This document shows, piece after piece, positions 10,613 to 19,976 of a DNA stretch of 42,134 nucleotides; positions within the stretch are counted from its first letter, which is position 1; every line of letters starts with the position of its first letter. The notes under the pieces were generated by a model. It saw only the letters and a list, made by a program, of their open reading frames with translations, had not been told where the DNA came from and ran no database searches. This DNA is from Pseudomonadota bacterium (GTDB lineage: Bacteria; Bdellovibrionota; Bdellovibrionia; Bdellovibrionales; Bdellovibrionaceae), in assembly GCA_021300175.1 (NCBI GenBank), contig JAJTIC010000012.1, positions 1-42,134 of the forward strand. Direction: 5' to 3'. The translations under genes and the position numbers were made by a program.

Positions 10613-11607
10613 ACTTTGTTTTGCGCTCTAATTTGAATGAGCTTTTTTTCCCAATTCAAAGCAGTCTGACAGATAAGCTCTAAATCATCATGGTTTGGCT
10701 TCCACTTAAGAATTTTCTGAGCTTTTGAAGAATCGGCAACCAAAGAATCGGGATCCCCTTCACGGCGCGGGGCTTTCTCGACGGGAAAGCCTTTCTCAGA
10801 AAGCTTTTGCATGACTTCAATCACTTCTTTCACAGTGAAGCCATGACCGTACCCCAAATTGAAGATTTCAGCTTTGCCTTTCTCAAGAGGGTATTGCAAC
10901 CCCAATAAGTGAGCGGCCACCAAATCTTCGACGTGAATGTAATCTCGCTCACAAGTGCCATCTTTGGTTTGATAATCTTCGCCGAACATCATGAGCTTGG
11001 GCCGCAGGCCTAAAGCTGCTTCAGAAGCCACATTAATCAAATGAAAGGGATTCGGTCTTGCTTGGCCGATTTTAAGATCCAGCCTCGCACCCGCCACATT
11101 GAAATATCTAAAAATGATCGGCGAGATCTTTCCAATCTGAGCAAGATCAAACAAAAATCTCTCAGTGAATGACTTGCTCGCCCCATAGGGATTGATCGGC
11201 AGAACAGGTGCAGATTCATTGATGGGATTTTTCTCAGGCGTTCCATACACCGCGGCCGTGGATGAGAAAATAAATCTTTGAATCCCAGCATCCACTGCCA
11301 TCTGGATAAAACGACTGGCTTTGGTAAAATTATTTTCGTAATACTTTTGGGGTTCACGCACTGACTCGGGAACTTCGACAAAAGCCGCAAAGTGCATGAT
11401 GGCTTCTGGCTTAAATTCTGCGAGAAGTTTCTTCACAGGCTGTTCATCGGAGATATCTGCTTTCAAAAAAAGAGCTTTCTCAGGAATGGCCCAAGCGTTC
11501 CCAGCCACCATACTATCAATCACAGCCACTTCGTGACCTGCTTCCAGTAATTGATAAACCGCGTGGGATCCGATGTACCCTGCTCCGCCGGTGACAAGAA
11601 CTCTCAT
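10609..11607 (-). CDS. galE: UDP-glucose 4-epimerase
   Basis: Interconverts UDP-glucose and UDP-galactose (or the N-acetyl forms) with bound NAD. The 332 aa begin MRVLVTGGAGYIGSHAV, the Rossmann motif. Further motifs are AAFVEVPESV, the catalytic YGASK and FRYFNVAGAR, and CERDYIHVEDL, all diagnostic of GalE. The frame extends to 11700, but ATG 11605-11607 gives the correct N-terminus and overlaps the flippase stop as ATGA. It is the last gene of a three-gene operon with the flippase and the membrane glycosyltransferase, so it likely supplies a sugar nucleotide for the same glycan. Confidence 0.92.
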   Translation of the reverse strand: MRVLVTGGAGYIGSHAVYQLLEAGHEVAVIDSMVAGNAWAIPEKALFLKADISDEQPVKKLLAEFKPEAIMHFAAFVEVPESVREPQKYYENNFTKASRFIQMAVDAGIQRFIFSSTAAVYGTPEKNPINESAPVLPINPYGASKSFTERFLFDLAQIGKISPIIFRYFNVAGARLDLKIGQARPNPFHLINVASEAALGLRPKLMMFGEDYQTKDGTCERDYIHVEDLVAAHLLGLQYPLEKGKAEIFNLGYGHGFTVKEVIEVMQKLSEKGFPVEKAPRREGDPDSLVADSSKAQKILKWKPNHDDLELICQTALNWEKKLIQIRAQNKV

Positions 11608-12890
11608 AATCGACCCTCCACTTTCAACTGGGACTGCCTGATCGTGTATACCGAAATCAGGTAAAATCCAAGGGCATCCACCATCAATCGCGCACTCCAA
11701 GCAAGAACCAAGTGATCCTGATACAACTCAGAACTGAACAGCGCTAAACTTCCCATGATCACGCTGTAACTCAAAATCGGCATGAGCGCCGTCCACTTCA
11801 GAGCTGGTCCCGACTGCAAATAGGTATAAGGGATGTATCCGAGGGCATTCCCAGCCACTCCCACAAAAGCCACTTTCATAAAGAAAAAACTCTGAGAAGC
11901 GTAGTCAGAGCCCAACCAATGCAGTAAAAACCAATCGCCCAAGAAGATCACTGCAATGGACCCACCGAGGACTGCCAACAAGATCCACTTATACCCACGC
12001 AAAACAGCGCTGATTTTTTCCTGGTTAAAATAATCAAAATCTTTCGAGAGCACCGGAAACAAAACGCGATAAACAGCATTGGGGATCAAAGAAAATCGCA
12101 ACACCAAATCCATGGGAATGATGTAGTAAGCAACTTTTTCAGGCGGCACATTGGCCGAAATAATCAACCGATCAAAGTAAAGAATGATCGGGTTTGTCAG
12201 CATGATCAGTGTGAACCAAAAAGATTTGGCGTAGTGCTCACGAAGGCTTTCTTTTTTGATATTTCGAGACTGCTCTTTGAGCTTTTTCCGACCCAAAAAG
12301 TAAAATGGAATCAATGTCAAAGTTCGGCCTAACAGCAGAATCGAACAAATCACAGCCAGATTGTTCGTGACGAGAAGGCTTACGAGCGGGAAAAAGTACA
12401 ACCCCCCGTAATTCAAAGCTTGAATCGCATTGGCGATTCGAAAGTTACCAAGTCCTTCGAAAATTCCTCGGGCCAAGGTTGCTGCAAAAGTCGGCAGAAT
12501 TCCGAGCACCAACAAAATGAGTGAAACATGGACTTCGTCAAACAAACCAGGATCTGAAATCTGAAAAAGTCGATCGGTGATCTCGTGATTCCAAATGCCC
12601 GCAATGACAATAGCGGCAAAGAACACCAGCAACAAGTAACGCTCTGACCTTCTCAAAAGCCCCAAGGCCGAGTCCGCATCCCCTGTGGCCAGACTCTGTG
12701 TCATGATTCGCCCAGCTCCCAAATCCAAGATCACAAACAAATTCATCACAGTCCAAAGAACCGTCAGAACTCCAAACCTCGCATCATCCAGATGGCGCCC
12801 TAAGATAGGGATCGCCACCAATGCCAAGAGGGCTGGCAAAAGGTGGCTCACCAAAGTCAGGATAAATCGACGGTCAGATGCTTGGGTCAT
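11604..12890 (-). CDS. polysaccharide flippase, Wzx-like (MOP superfamily)
   Basis: Integral membrane protein of 428 aa with about twelve predicted spans. Features are HLLPALLALVAIPILGRHL at the N-terminus, a cluster of charged residues (KKLKEQSRNIKKES) in a mid loop near residue 210 and a second six-span half. It resembles the polysaccharide biosynthesis Wzx/RfbX transporters, which move polyprenyl-linked oligosaccharides across the inner membrane. No Wzy polymerase is visible in the window. The gene overlaps its neighbours by 4 bases at both ends. Whether it carries an O-unit or a single polyprenyl-phosphate sugar cannot be told from sequence. Confidence 0.78.
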   Translation of the reverse strand: MTQASDRRFILTLVSHLLPALLALVAIPILGRHLDDARFGVLTVLWTVMNLFVILDLGAGRIMTQSLATGDADSALGLLRRSERYLLLVFFAAIVIAGIWNHEITDRLFQISDPGLFDEVHVSLILLVLGILPTFAATLARGIFEGLGNFRIANAIQALNYGGLYFFPLVSLLVTNNLAVICSILLLGRTLTLIPFYFLGRKKLKEQSRNIKKESLREHYAKSFWFTLIMLTNPIILYFDRLIISANVPPEKVAYYIIPMDLVLRFSLIPNAVYRVLFPVLSKDFDYFNQEKISAVLRGYKWILLAVLGGSIAVIFLGDWFLLHWLGSDYASQSFFFMKVAFVGVAGNALGYIPYTYLQSGPALKWTALMPILSYSVIMGSLALFSSELYQDHLVLAWSARLMVDALGFYLISVYTIRQSQLKVEGRL

Positions 12891-14404
12891 TGAGACCTCA
12901 AGCAGTCATGATTAATTTCAATCATTTGCAAATCTGAATTTTGCCACCGACTGGAAGTAAACCGATTTCGCTCGCTGTAACATTGTGACTGAACCAACAG
13001 ATTCCGATATCCACCTCGCTGTGCTCGATCTTCCGATGTCCACATCGCTGAAAAATCTAAAACGAGGGACAAATTCCTTTCAGACAAGAACTCCATGAGC
13101 TTGCCATTTCTAATGAACTCATGAGCTGAGTCATTGGTCAGTCCATCAATATTTGTGACCTTGTTTCCTGAGTACCAAGACAGAACGCCCGCATTCCATG
13201 CAGCAACTTTTGAAATTGAGGACTCGCTCTTCAACCACACTCCCGCTTCATAAAAGCCCCTTTGCCAGGGAAAATGGGCTCCCCAGAAACTCTTCATCGA
13301 CAAAATCATAAATCCCGCAAGGGCCAGAACGCCCACCCATCTTGCAAAAAAACCTCCAAGCACAGACCCTAAAATCAATGTTGGCAGAAAAAGGTTGGCC
13401 ACATACCAAGGCTGAATGGCTTGTGAATTGTGCCGGTAATACACGAAATAACCGATGAGTGTCACAGCACTCACACTCACCCAAAAGATGGACTTGACTT
13501 CTTTCTGCCGAAAAAGACGAGTCAAACCAACACACATAAAAATCAAGATCAAAGGCAGTTTGAGATCCCCTCCGAAAGGAAAGACCAATTGGGTCCATAG
13601 CTGGAAAATGGGTTTGATTGAAAAACCCATCAACTGGGACCAATAAAGCTTCATCGCTGCACTTCCCTGAACCCAGGCTCCTGAAATTAAATAACTGTGC
13701 AGCAGTGACAAAATCACTCCGAATCCTGCCCCCATTGTCAGCACTAAGCCGCTGGCCAATCTCACTGGAGATTCCTTCCTGAGAACCTTGCACAACAAGC
13801 TGCCAGCCGTGATGACACCAAAAAACAAGCCAAAATCAGTCCTCGCCAGAGACCCCAAAAGTCCTATCAAAAAAAGAAGAGCAAAACGAGACCCTCGGTG
13901 AGACGGAGCTCCCCCCTCGGGCGTCTTCAGTAACTGGATCAGGCCTGCCAGTAAAAAGGCGATGACAAGCCACGACTCCATCAAGAACACCATCTGATCC
14001 ATCATCAAGGGACTTAAGATAAGTCCCAGATAAAACAGCAGAGAGAGCTTCCCTGAATGATCACTCAAATGATGAGCCGCAAAGATTTTCCAGAATTTGG
14101 CAACGAAATAAGCATAACTCAGCCCCGCGAGGCCCGATACGACGAGAAAGACACCATGAAGACTTTCAAAGCCCAACTTGAAAAGACCCACCAAAAAGTA
14201 GGCGTACAAAGGGTGAAAACCGGTGGCAGGATGAATTCCATCCAGAGTCCACTGCCCCGTCTGTGAGAAGTTCTTTGCCAGTTGCAGATAATAAAAAGCA
14301 TCATCGGGAACCACTTGAACCAAGTGCTCAGTTCCAAAAGCCACAGCAAGAATGGCTTTGCCCAGACAAAAAACTGCAACCCCACAAAACAATAACCAAG
14401 ACAT
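12887..14404 (-). CDS. GT-C type membrane glycosyltransferase (GT39/ArnT-like)
   Basis: Polytopic protein (505 aa from ATG 14402-14404) with about ten to twelve spans. The first periplasmic loop holds VVPDDAFYYLQLAKNF and HPATGFHPLYAY, the Asp-Asp type motif of GT-C enzymes, which use polyprenyl-phosphate sugars as donors. The C-terminal 110 residues form a soluble domain with AAWNAGVLSWYSGNKV and NIDGLTN, seen in several GT39-like proteins. A TTG six codons upstream is possible, but the ATG has AGGA eight bases before it. It overlaps the flippase gene by 4 bases. A polyprenyl-phosphoryl-arabinose donor made by the neighbouring DprE1/E2 genes is an attractive guess, not shown. Confidence 0.72.
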   Translation of the reverse strand: MSWLLFCGVAVFCLGKAILAVAFGTEHLVQVVPDDAFYYLQLAKNFSQTGQWTLDGIHPATGFHPLYAYFLVGLFKLGFESLHGVFLVVSGLAGLSYAYFVAKFWKIFAAHHLSDHSGKLSLLFYLGLILSPLMMDQMVFLMESWLVIAFLLAGLIQLLKTPEGGAPSHRGSRFALLFLIGLLGSLARTDFGLFFGVITAGSLLCKVLRKESPVRLASGLVLTMGAGFGVILSLLHSYLISGAWVQGSAAMKLYWSQLMGFSIKPIFQLWTQLVFPFGGDLKLPLILIFMCVGLTRLFRQKEVKSIFWVSVSAVTLIGYFVYYRHNSQAIQPWYVANLFLPTLILGSVLGGFFARWVGVLALAGFMILSMKSFWGAHFPWQRGFYEAGVWLKSESSISKVAAWNAGVLSWYSGNKVTNIDGLTNDSAHEFIRNGKLMEFLSERNLSLVLDFSAMWTSEDRAQRGGYRNLLVQSQCYSERNRFTSSRWQNSDLQMIEINHDCLRSQ

Positions 14405-14425
14405 AGCCCGATCCTCGCTCAAAAC

Positions 14426-14455
14426 TTGGCATGGTTCAAATATTTACTCTAGAAA
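14426..14455 (+). promoter_or_regulatory. candidate sigma70-type promoter for metH
   Basis: TTGGCA at 14426-14431 and TAGAAA at 14450-14455 are separated by 18 bases. It is the best -35/-10 pair seen in the gap between the divergent glycosyltransferase and metH. A small hairpin, CAAGC(14466-14470)/GCTTG(14474-14478), follows in the leader. No cobalamin or SAM riboswitch core was recognised. Confidence 0.3.
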
Positions 14456-14527
14456 ACACTGCATCCAAGCTGCGCTTGAGAGCCCGAATTTCTTGACTGA
14501 GTGAAGGCTTTAGGGGACTTTGTTCCA

Positions 14528-17500
14528 ATGCCTTCAAGACAAAAACAACTGCTCGATGCTGCTGATCGAAAAGTCCTCGTTATTGACGGGGCCATGGGGA
14601 CCCAAATTCAGGCTCTGCACCTGGGGGCCGAAGATTTTGGTGGGGAACACCTCGAAGGCTGCAATGAAAATTTGATTTTGACGAGGCCCCATCTTATTCA
14701 AAGCATTCACGAAAAATATTTGGAAGCGGGCGCCGACATTGTCGAGACCAACACGTTCGGTGCCACGCCCCTGGTTCTTGATGAATATGGTTTGGGATCA
14801 AAGGCCTATGAGATCAACCTCAAAGCCGCTCAAATTGCCCGGGCAGCTTGTGACAAATTCACCACTCAAGACTGGCCTCGCTTCGTCGCTGGCAGTATTG
14901 GTCCCACCACAAAATCTCTGTCAGTGACGGGTGGGGTTAAGTTTGAGCAGCTCGAAGAAGAATTTTACCTTCAAGCCAAAGGCTTGATCGACGGCGGCTC
15001 TGATTATCTTTTGATCGAGACAGCTCAAGACTCGCGCAATATCAAAGCCGCTCTGCGGGGAATTGAAAAACTCGAGCACGAACACAAAGCCAAATATCTT
15101 GTGGCAATCAGTGGCACTGTGGAAACCATGGGAACATTGCTTGCTGGCCAAACTGTGGACGCACTGTTGGCGAGTGTCATGCACCGAGATCTTTTTTACA
15201 TTGGTCTTAACTGCGCCACGGGTCCTGAGTTCATGACAGATCATATCCGCACTTTAGCAAAGCTTTCGCCTTATAGAGTTGCCTGCGTTCCTAATGCTGG
15301 CTTGCCAGATGAAGAAGGCTGCTATTTAGAAACTCCAACGATGATGAGTAAAACATTGGAGTATTTTTTAAAGGCGGGCTGGATCAATGTGGTGGGTGGC
15401 TGCTGTGGAACTCGCGAAGATCACATTCATTCGTTTGCTGACCTTGCCAAAGGCTTTAAGCCACGCCCATTACCTGAGCTTCATAAATCGATCCTCAGTG
15501 GAATTGATTTCCTCGAAGTCTCTGATGACATGAGACCTTTGCTCGTCGGTGAAAGAACCAATGTCATTGGTTCTAAGAAATTTAAAACCCTCATCACTGA
15601 CGGACAGTTCGAAACAGCCGCCGACATCGCTCGCGCGCAGGTCAAAGCTGGGGCTCACATCATCGATGTCTGTTTGTCTAATCCAGATCGGGACGAGCAC
15701 AGCGATATGATTCGATTCATGGAGTATGCATCCAAAGTCGTCAAAGCTCCTTTCATGATCGACTCGACCGATGAACACGTGATCGAAAAAGCTCTCACTT
15801 ACTGCCAAGGAAAATCCATTATCAATTCGATCAATCTCGAAGACGGTGAAGAGCGTTTCGAGAAAGTGGTCCCTTTGGCCAAATCCTATGGCGCTGCTCT
15901 TGTGGTGGGCACCATTGACGAAGATCCTGAAAATGGAATGGCGGTTACCCGCGAACGAAAACTCGAGGTCGCCAAACGCAGTTATGATCTCTTGGTGAAT
16001 AAATACGGAGTCCTTCCCGAAGATATTTATTTTGATCCTTTGGTTTTCCCCTGCGCCACCGGTGATCAAAAATATGTGGGCTCAGCTGTGGAAACCATCG
16101 AAGGTGTGCGCCTCATTAAGCAAAAATTTCCTCAATGTAAAACAGTGCTCGGTGTTTCCAACGTGAGCTTTGGCTTGCCTGCAGCCGGTCGAGAAGTTCT
16201 CAATTCTGTGTTCCTGCACCACTGTGTTCAAGCAGGTCTTGATCTTGCGATTGTGAACACTGAAAAGCTTGAGCGCTATGCTTCGCTCCCCGCTCACGAG
16301 ATCGAACTGGCTAACAATCTTCTCTACAACAAAGGCGAAGATCCTGTCGCTGCCTTCGCAGCTCAGTTTCGTGAAAAACGAGTCAAAGCGGCTAAACGCG
16401 ACCTCTCAAAGCCACCCCAAGAAAGACTTCCACAAAATGTCATCGAAGGTTCTAAAGAAGGCCTCATTGAAGATCTGGATCTTTGCCTTCAAAGCATGAG
16501 ACCTCTTGAGATCATCAATGGCCCCCTCATGAAGGGCATGGACGAAGTGGGTCGGCTCTTTAACGACAACAAGCTGATTGTGGCCGAAGTTCTTCAAAGT
16601 GCCGAAGTCATGAAATCAGCGGTGGCCCATCTTGAACAGTTCATGGAAAAATCCGATGCCCATAATCGGGGCACAATGTTACTTGCGACCGTCAAAGGGG
16701 ATGTTCACGATATTGGAAAAAATCTCGTGGACATTATCCTGAGCAACAATGGCTACAAAGTGATCAACTTAGGCATTAAAATTCCCCCTGAAAAACTGAT
16801 CGAAGAAGCTAAAAACCACAAGCCAGATTTTATTGGCCTGAGTGGTTTACTTGTGAAATCTGCCCAGCAAATGGTGATCACGGCTGAAGACTTAAAACGC
16901 GCAGGGATTCACGTTCCACTGATGGTGGGCGGTGCCGCCCTCTCAAGAAACTTCACCGAGAAGAAAATTCTCCCGGCCTACGGTGGACTTGTCTTGTATG
17001 CTCAAGATGCCATGAACGGTCTTGATCTCGCTCACCAACTGCGAGACGAAAAGTCCTATAAACTCCTCGAAGAAAAGATCAACCAACGACGCACAGAGCT
17101 CTCTGAAGAGGCACCTTTAACTATTTCCGAAGAGAGCCCGAAAGAAGATCTGCCGGAAAGATCTCCCCAGGTTGAATGTCTCAAGAGCTCCCCCTCGCCC
17201 CCTGATTTTTCTAAACACGTGGTGAGATCAACCCCAATTGAAACCATCTGGAAATTTATCAATCCCCTGATGCTCTACAATCGTCACTTAGGGATCAAAG
17301 CGGGCTCTGCCAAACTCATCGGCGAAGGTCAGCTCAATCTTTTAAAAGAAAAGGACCCTGCGGCCTATGAAGTGGCGATGAAAGTCGAAGAGGTCAAACA
17401 AGAATACCTCAAACAGGATGTCTTCAAGCCACAAGCTGTGTACCAGTTTTACCAGTGTCGCTCGGAGAAAAATCGAATTCATCTTTTCAACGAGACTGAA

Positions 17501-18016
17501 AAGCATCTTGGATCTTGGGATTTTCCTCGACAAGAAAAACTTCCCCATCTTTGCCTCAGTGACTATGTGGCTATGGACCGCATGGACAACCTGGCTCTGT
17601 TTGTGGTCACGGCAGCCCACCGGGTGCGAGAAATTTCCACAGCCTTGAAAGAGAAAGGTGATTTCCTCAAATCACACATTGTCCAAGCATTGGCTATTGA
17701 GACTGCGGAAGCTTACGCCGAGCAAATGCATTCGCTGATTCGCGCGCAGTGGGGTTTTGCAGATTCTCCTGAAATGCGCATGATGGATCGCTTTCAAGCG
17801 AAGTATCAAGGAAAGCGCTACTCTTTCGGTTACCCCGCGTGCCCACGACTGGACGATCAAGCTTTGCTGTTTAGTCTGTTGAAGCCACAAGATATTGGAG
17901 TTGATCTGACCGAAGGATTTATGATGGACCCTGAAGCTTCGGTATCAGCCGTCGTCTTTCATCATCCCCAAGCTCAGTATTTCAGTGTTGGAAATGCCGC
18001 GGAGTTCAATGCGTGA
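14528..18016 (+). CDS. metH: cobalamin-dependent methionine synthase
   Basis: Transfers the methyl group of 5-methyl-tetrahydrofolate to homocysteine via methylcobalamin. All modules are present in 1162 aa. The homocysteine domain has zinc cysteines in GLNCATGPE (near 229) and GGCCGT (near 291). The pterin-binding domain starts at LLVGERTNVIGS (near 340). A helical cap and the B12 domain follow, with the D-x-H-x-x-G motif GDVHDIGKN and its cobalt-ligand histidine near 726. The C-terminal reactivation domain has DYVAMDRMDN and GYPACPRLDDQA. A Ser/Glu/Pro-rich linker near 855-890 separates the last two. GTG 14501 is in frame upstream, but ATG 14528 has AGGGGAC at good spacing. It overlaps the next gene by 4 bases. 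Confidence 0.95.
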   Translation: MPSRQKQLLDAADRKVLVIDGAMGTQIQALHLGAEDFGGEHLEGCNENLILTRPHLIQSIHEKYLEAGADIVETNTFGATPLVLDEYGLGSKAYEINLKAAQIARAACDKFTTQDWPRFVAGSIGPTTKSLSVTGGVKFEQLEEEFYLQAKGLIDGGSDYLLIETAQDSRNIKAALRGIEKLEHEHKAKYLVAISGTVETMGTLLAGQTVDALLASVMHRDLFYIGLNCATGPEFMTDHIRTLAKLSPYRVACVPNAGLPDEEGCYLETPTMMSKTLEYFLKAGWINVVGGCCGTREDHIHSFADLAKGFKPRPLPELHKSILSGIDFLEVSDDMRPLLVGERTNVIGSKKFKTLITDGQFETAADIARAQVKAGAHIIDVCLSNPDRDEHSDMIRFMEYASKVVKAPFMIDSTDEHVIEKALTYCQGKSIINSINLEDGEERFEKVVPLAKSYGAALVVGTIDEDPENGMAVTRERKLEVAKRSYDLLVNKYGVLPEDIYFDPLVFPCATGDQKYVGSAVETIEGVRLIKQKFPQCKTVLGVSNVSFGLPAAGREVLNSVFLHHCVQAGLDLAIVNTEKLERYASLPAHEIELANNLLYNKGEDPVAAFAAQFREKRVKAAKRDLSKPPQERLPQNVIEGSKEGLIEDLDLCLQSMRPLEIINGPLMKGMDEVGRLFNDNKLIVAEVLQSAEVMKSAVAHLEQFMEKSDAHNRGTMLLATVKGDVHDIGKNLVDIILSNNGYKVINLGIKIPPEKLIEEAKNHKPDFIGLSGLLVKSAQQMVITAEDLKRAGIHVPLMVGGAALSRNFTEKKILPAYGGLVLYAQDAMNGLDLAHQLRDEKSYKLLEEKINQRRTELSEEAPLTISEESPKEDLPERSPQVECLKSSPSPPDFSKHVVRSTPIETIWKFINPLMLYNRHLGIKAGSAKLIGEGQLNLLKEKDPAAYEVAMKVEEVKQEYLKQDVFKPQAVYQFYQCRSEKNRIHLFNETEKHLGSWDFPRQEKLPHLCLSDYVAMDRMDNLALFVVTAAHRVREISTALKEKGDFLKSHIVQALAIETAEAYAEQMHSLIRAQWGFADSPEMRMMDRFQAKYQGKRYSFGYPACPRLDDQALLFSLLKPQDIGVDLTEGFMMDPEASVSAVVFHHPQAQYFSVGNAAEFNA

Positions 18017-19005
18017 GCCGTGAAAAACTGAAGAATTTTTTCATCGGATTTCTTAAGCTCGCGTTCGCAGCCGGAGTGATCGTTTGGCTGATTCAAAGTG
18101 ACAAACTTGATCTTGCTTCCCTTCGCCCCTTACTCGAACCTAAAAATCTTTTGATTTGTTTTTGTTTGACCATAGGAAATGTGACTTTGATCGCTTACCG
18201 CTGGCAAATTTTACTTTTGAGTCAAAAAATTATCACTCCTTTCTACAACACTCTGAAGCTCACATTGATTGGGCTATTTTTCTCTTACCTGATCCCCGGT
18301 GGAGTCGGCGGCGATTTCGTGAAAGCTTTCTATGTCGTCAGAAATAACCCCAGTGCGAAACTCAAATCCGGACTGACCATTGTTGTGGACCGCCTGATTG
18401 GACTTTTTTGTATTATGACCATGGCCCTCTCTGTGATGGTTTATGACTATGATCGTGTGAGCCAATCCCCGGCTTTGCACTCTTTGTTTGGAGTGATGGT
18501 TCTGATTTATTTGGCTTTTTCTTTGGCCTGGGCTTTTGTTTTCTCCCGACGACTGTTTGAGCTTCAGATTCTCCAAAAATTTCTCTCTCAGGTTTTGAAG
18601 TCCCAAAAGCTTTTGAAAACCTACCAAGAAGTGGCCACTTATCGTGACGCCAAAGCCTCTTTTGTTAAGGGATTTCTCCTGACACTCTTAGCTCAATCAC
18701 TCGCCGTGTTCTTTTTTATTTATGTGGGCTCCTTGGTCTATGAAGGACAAATTCCTGTTTCGATTTATTTCTTTGCCGTGCCCGTAGGTTTTATGGCGAC
18801 AGCCGTGCCGATCTCTCCTGGTGGGGTCGGTGTTGGCCAAGCAGCCTTTTACTTTTTGTTTAATACAGCTTATGGAAAGGTCACAGATGTGGGTTCCGCC
18901 ACGATCACAGCCTTTCAAGCTGTGCTGTTTTGCTTGAGCCTCTTGGGGGCGCTTGCCTACATTAAAATGAAACGGGAAATCCCCCCTCAGGAAGAGCCAT
19001 CATGA
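18013..19005 (+). CDS. YbhN/AglD-type flippase-like membrane protein (UPF0104)
   Basis: Polytopic protein of 330 aa in the lysylphosphatidylglycerol-synthase transmembrane-domain family. Family features are LIPGGVGGDFVKAFYV near residues 95-110 and the late motif PISPGGVGVGQAAFYFLF near 270-287, with about eight hydrophobic spans. It lacks the soluble catalytic domain of MprF, so it is not itself an aminoacyl-lipid synthase. Members are linked to lipid or polyprenyl-sugar handling, but the function is mostly unknown. The start is GTG overlapping the metH stop (GTGA), and its end overlaps metF, so it sits inside a methionine/folate operon for no obvious reason. Confidence 0.8.
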   Translation: MSREKLKNFFIGFLKLAFAAGVIVWLIQSDKLDLASLRPLLEPKNLLICFCLTIGNVTLIAYRWQILLLSQKIITPFYNTLKLTLIGLFFSYLIPGGVGGDFVKAFYVVRNNPSAKLKSGLTIVVDRLIGLFCIMTMALSVMVYDYDRVSQSPALHSLFGVMVLIYLAFSLAWAFVFSRRLFELQILQKFLSQVLKSQKLLKTYQEVATYRDAKASFVKGFLLTLLAQSLAVFFFIYVGSLVYEGQIPVSIYFFAVPVGFMATAVPISPGGVGVGQAAFYFLFNTAYGKVTDVGSATITAFQAVLFCLSLLGALAYIKMKREIPPQEEPS

Positions 19006-19925
19006 CTGAAATCTTCAAGCCCGATCGAAAGCTCATTGATATTTTGCGAGAATCTTCTTTCACGATTTCGGCAGAGGTCATTCCACCAAGAAACGGGACT
19101 CCCCAAACCAAAATTTTTGAAGAGCTGAAAGAGCTGATCCATGCTGGCTCCCAGTTTCTCTCAGTCACCAAAGGCGCCGGGGGTTCTTTGCGTGGGGGAT
19201 CTCTCCCTATTGCTCAATCGATTAAAGATTACTTTAAAGTTCCTGCGATTGCTCACTTTACCTGCCGTGATTTGACTCCTCAGGATGTTGAGAATCAGCT
19301 CATGGATCATCACTATGTAGGGATTCGCAATATCTTAGCGCTCAGAGGCGATCCCCCCAGGGATTTGCCAGATTGGAAACCTCTGCAAGGATCCTATAGC
19401 TATGCCTATCAGCTGATCGAGCAGATTCGGAAGCTCAATCAAGGTCAGTTCCTTGAGCGGCCGAATTTTGAAATTCAGTCTGCATTGAACACGGATTTTT
19501 GTATTGGGGCTGCGGCGTATCCTGACGAACCCAATCCCGCCGCGCGCACAGAGCACTTTGCCGCCAAGGTTCGCGCAGGGGCTGAGTACGCCATCACACA
19601 GATGATCTATGATGTGGACTCCTATTCTCGATTTCTCGAAGAGATTGCAAAAGCAAACTGCACTGTTCCTGTATTACCAGGGGTCAGGATTCTTTCTTCA
19701 CAAAAACAGGCTGACAGGATGCGAAATCGATTTCAAGTGCCGATTCCTCGTCATGTCTCCTCTGCTCTTCCCCCAGAGGATTCATCTCCAGATCAAGCTC
19801 TCGAGGTTTTTCTAAAACTTGTGGAAAGCTTCAAAAAAGCTGGAGCCCCCGGTCTGCATGTTTTTGTTCTGACCGACACAGACTTGGCGTGTCGAGCCCT
19901 GCGAAATCTCGCCACACAAATGTAA
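19002..19925 (+). CDS. metF: 5,10-methylenetetrahydrofolate reductase
   Basis: FAD enzyme of 307 aa that makes 5-methyl-tetrahydrofolate, the methyl donor for MetH two genes upstream. The N-terminal FTISAEVIPPRNG holds the conserved glutamate. Further motifs are LSVTKGAGGS, FTCRDLT, NILALRGDPP and YAITQMIYDVDSY, in the order and spacing of MetF. The ATG overlaps the preceding stop (ATGA). Co-transcription with metH is the expected functional coupling. Confidence 0.93.
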   Translation: MTEIFKPDRKLIDILRESSFTISAEVIPPRNGTPQTKIFEELKELIHAGSQFLSVTKGAGGSLRGGSLPIAQSIKDYFKVPAIAHFTCRDLTPQDVENQLMDHHYVGIRNILALRGDPPRDLPDWKPLQGSYSYAYQLIEQIRKLNQGQFLERPNFEIQSALNTDFCIGAAAYPDEPNPAARTEHFAAKVRAGAEYAITQMIYDVDSYSRFLEEIAKANCTVPVLPGVRILSSQKQADRMRNRFQVPIPRHVSSALPPEDSSPDQALEVFLKLVESFKKAGAPGLHVFVLTDTDLACRALRNLATQM

Positions 19926-19976
19926 TTTAAGTTTATGATTTAAGAGCTTTTAAATCCCACGAGCGAAGGAGCAACG

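Noticed and set aside
13248-13793. 181-codon minus-strand open frame within the GT-C gene
   Set aside because: Same strand but other frame, entirely inside a gene with clear membrane topology; the composition is unlike a real protein.
14405-14527. Cobalamin or SAM riboswitch ahead of metH
   Set aside because: The leader is about 120 bases or shorter and holds no B12-box-like sequence or SAM-I type core; only a small 5-bp hairpin was seen.
15470-16069. Long minus-strand open frame (199 codons) inside metH
   Set aside because: It lies wholly antisense to the conserved pterin-binding part of metH and encodes no recognisable motif; it follows from codon bias of the real gene.
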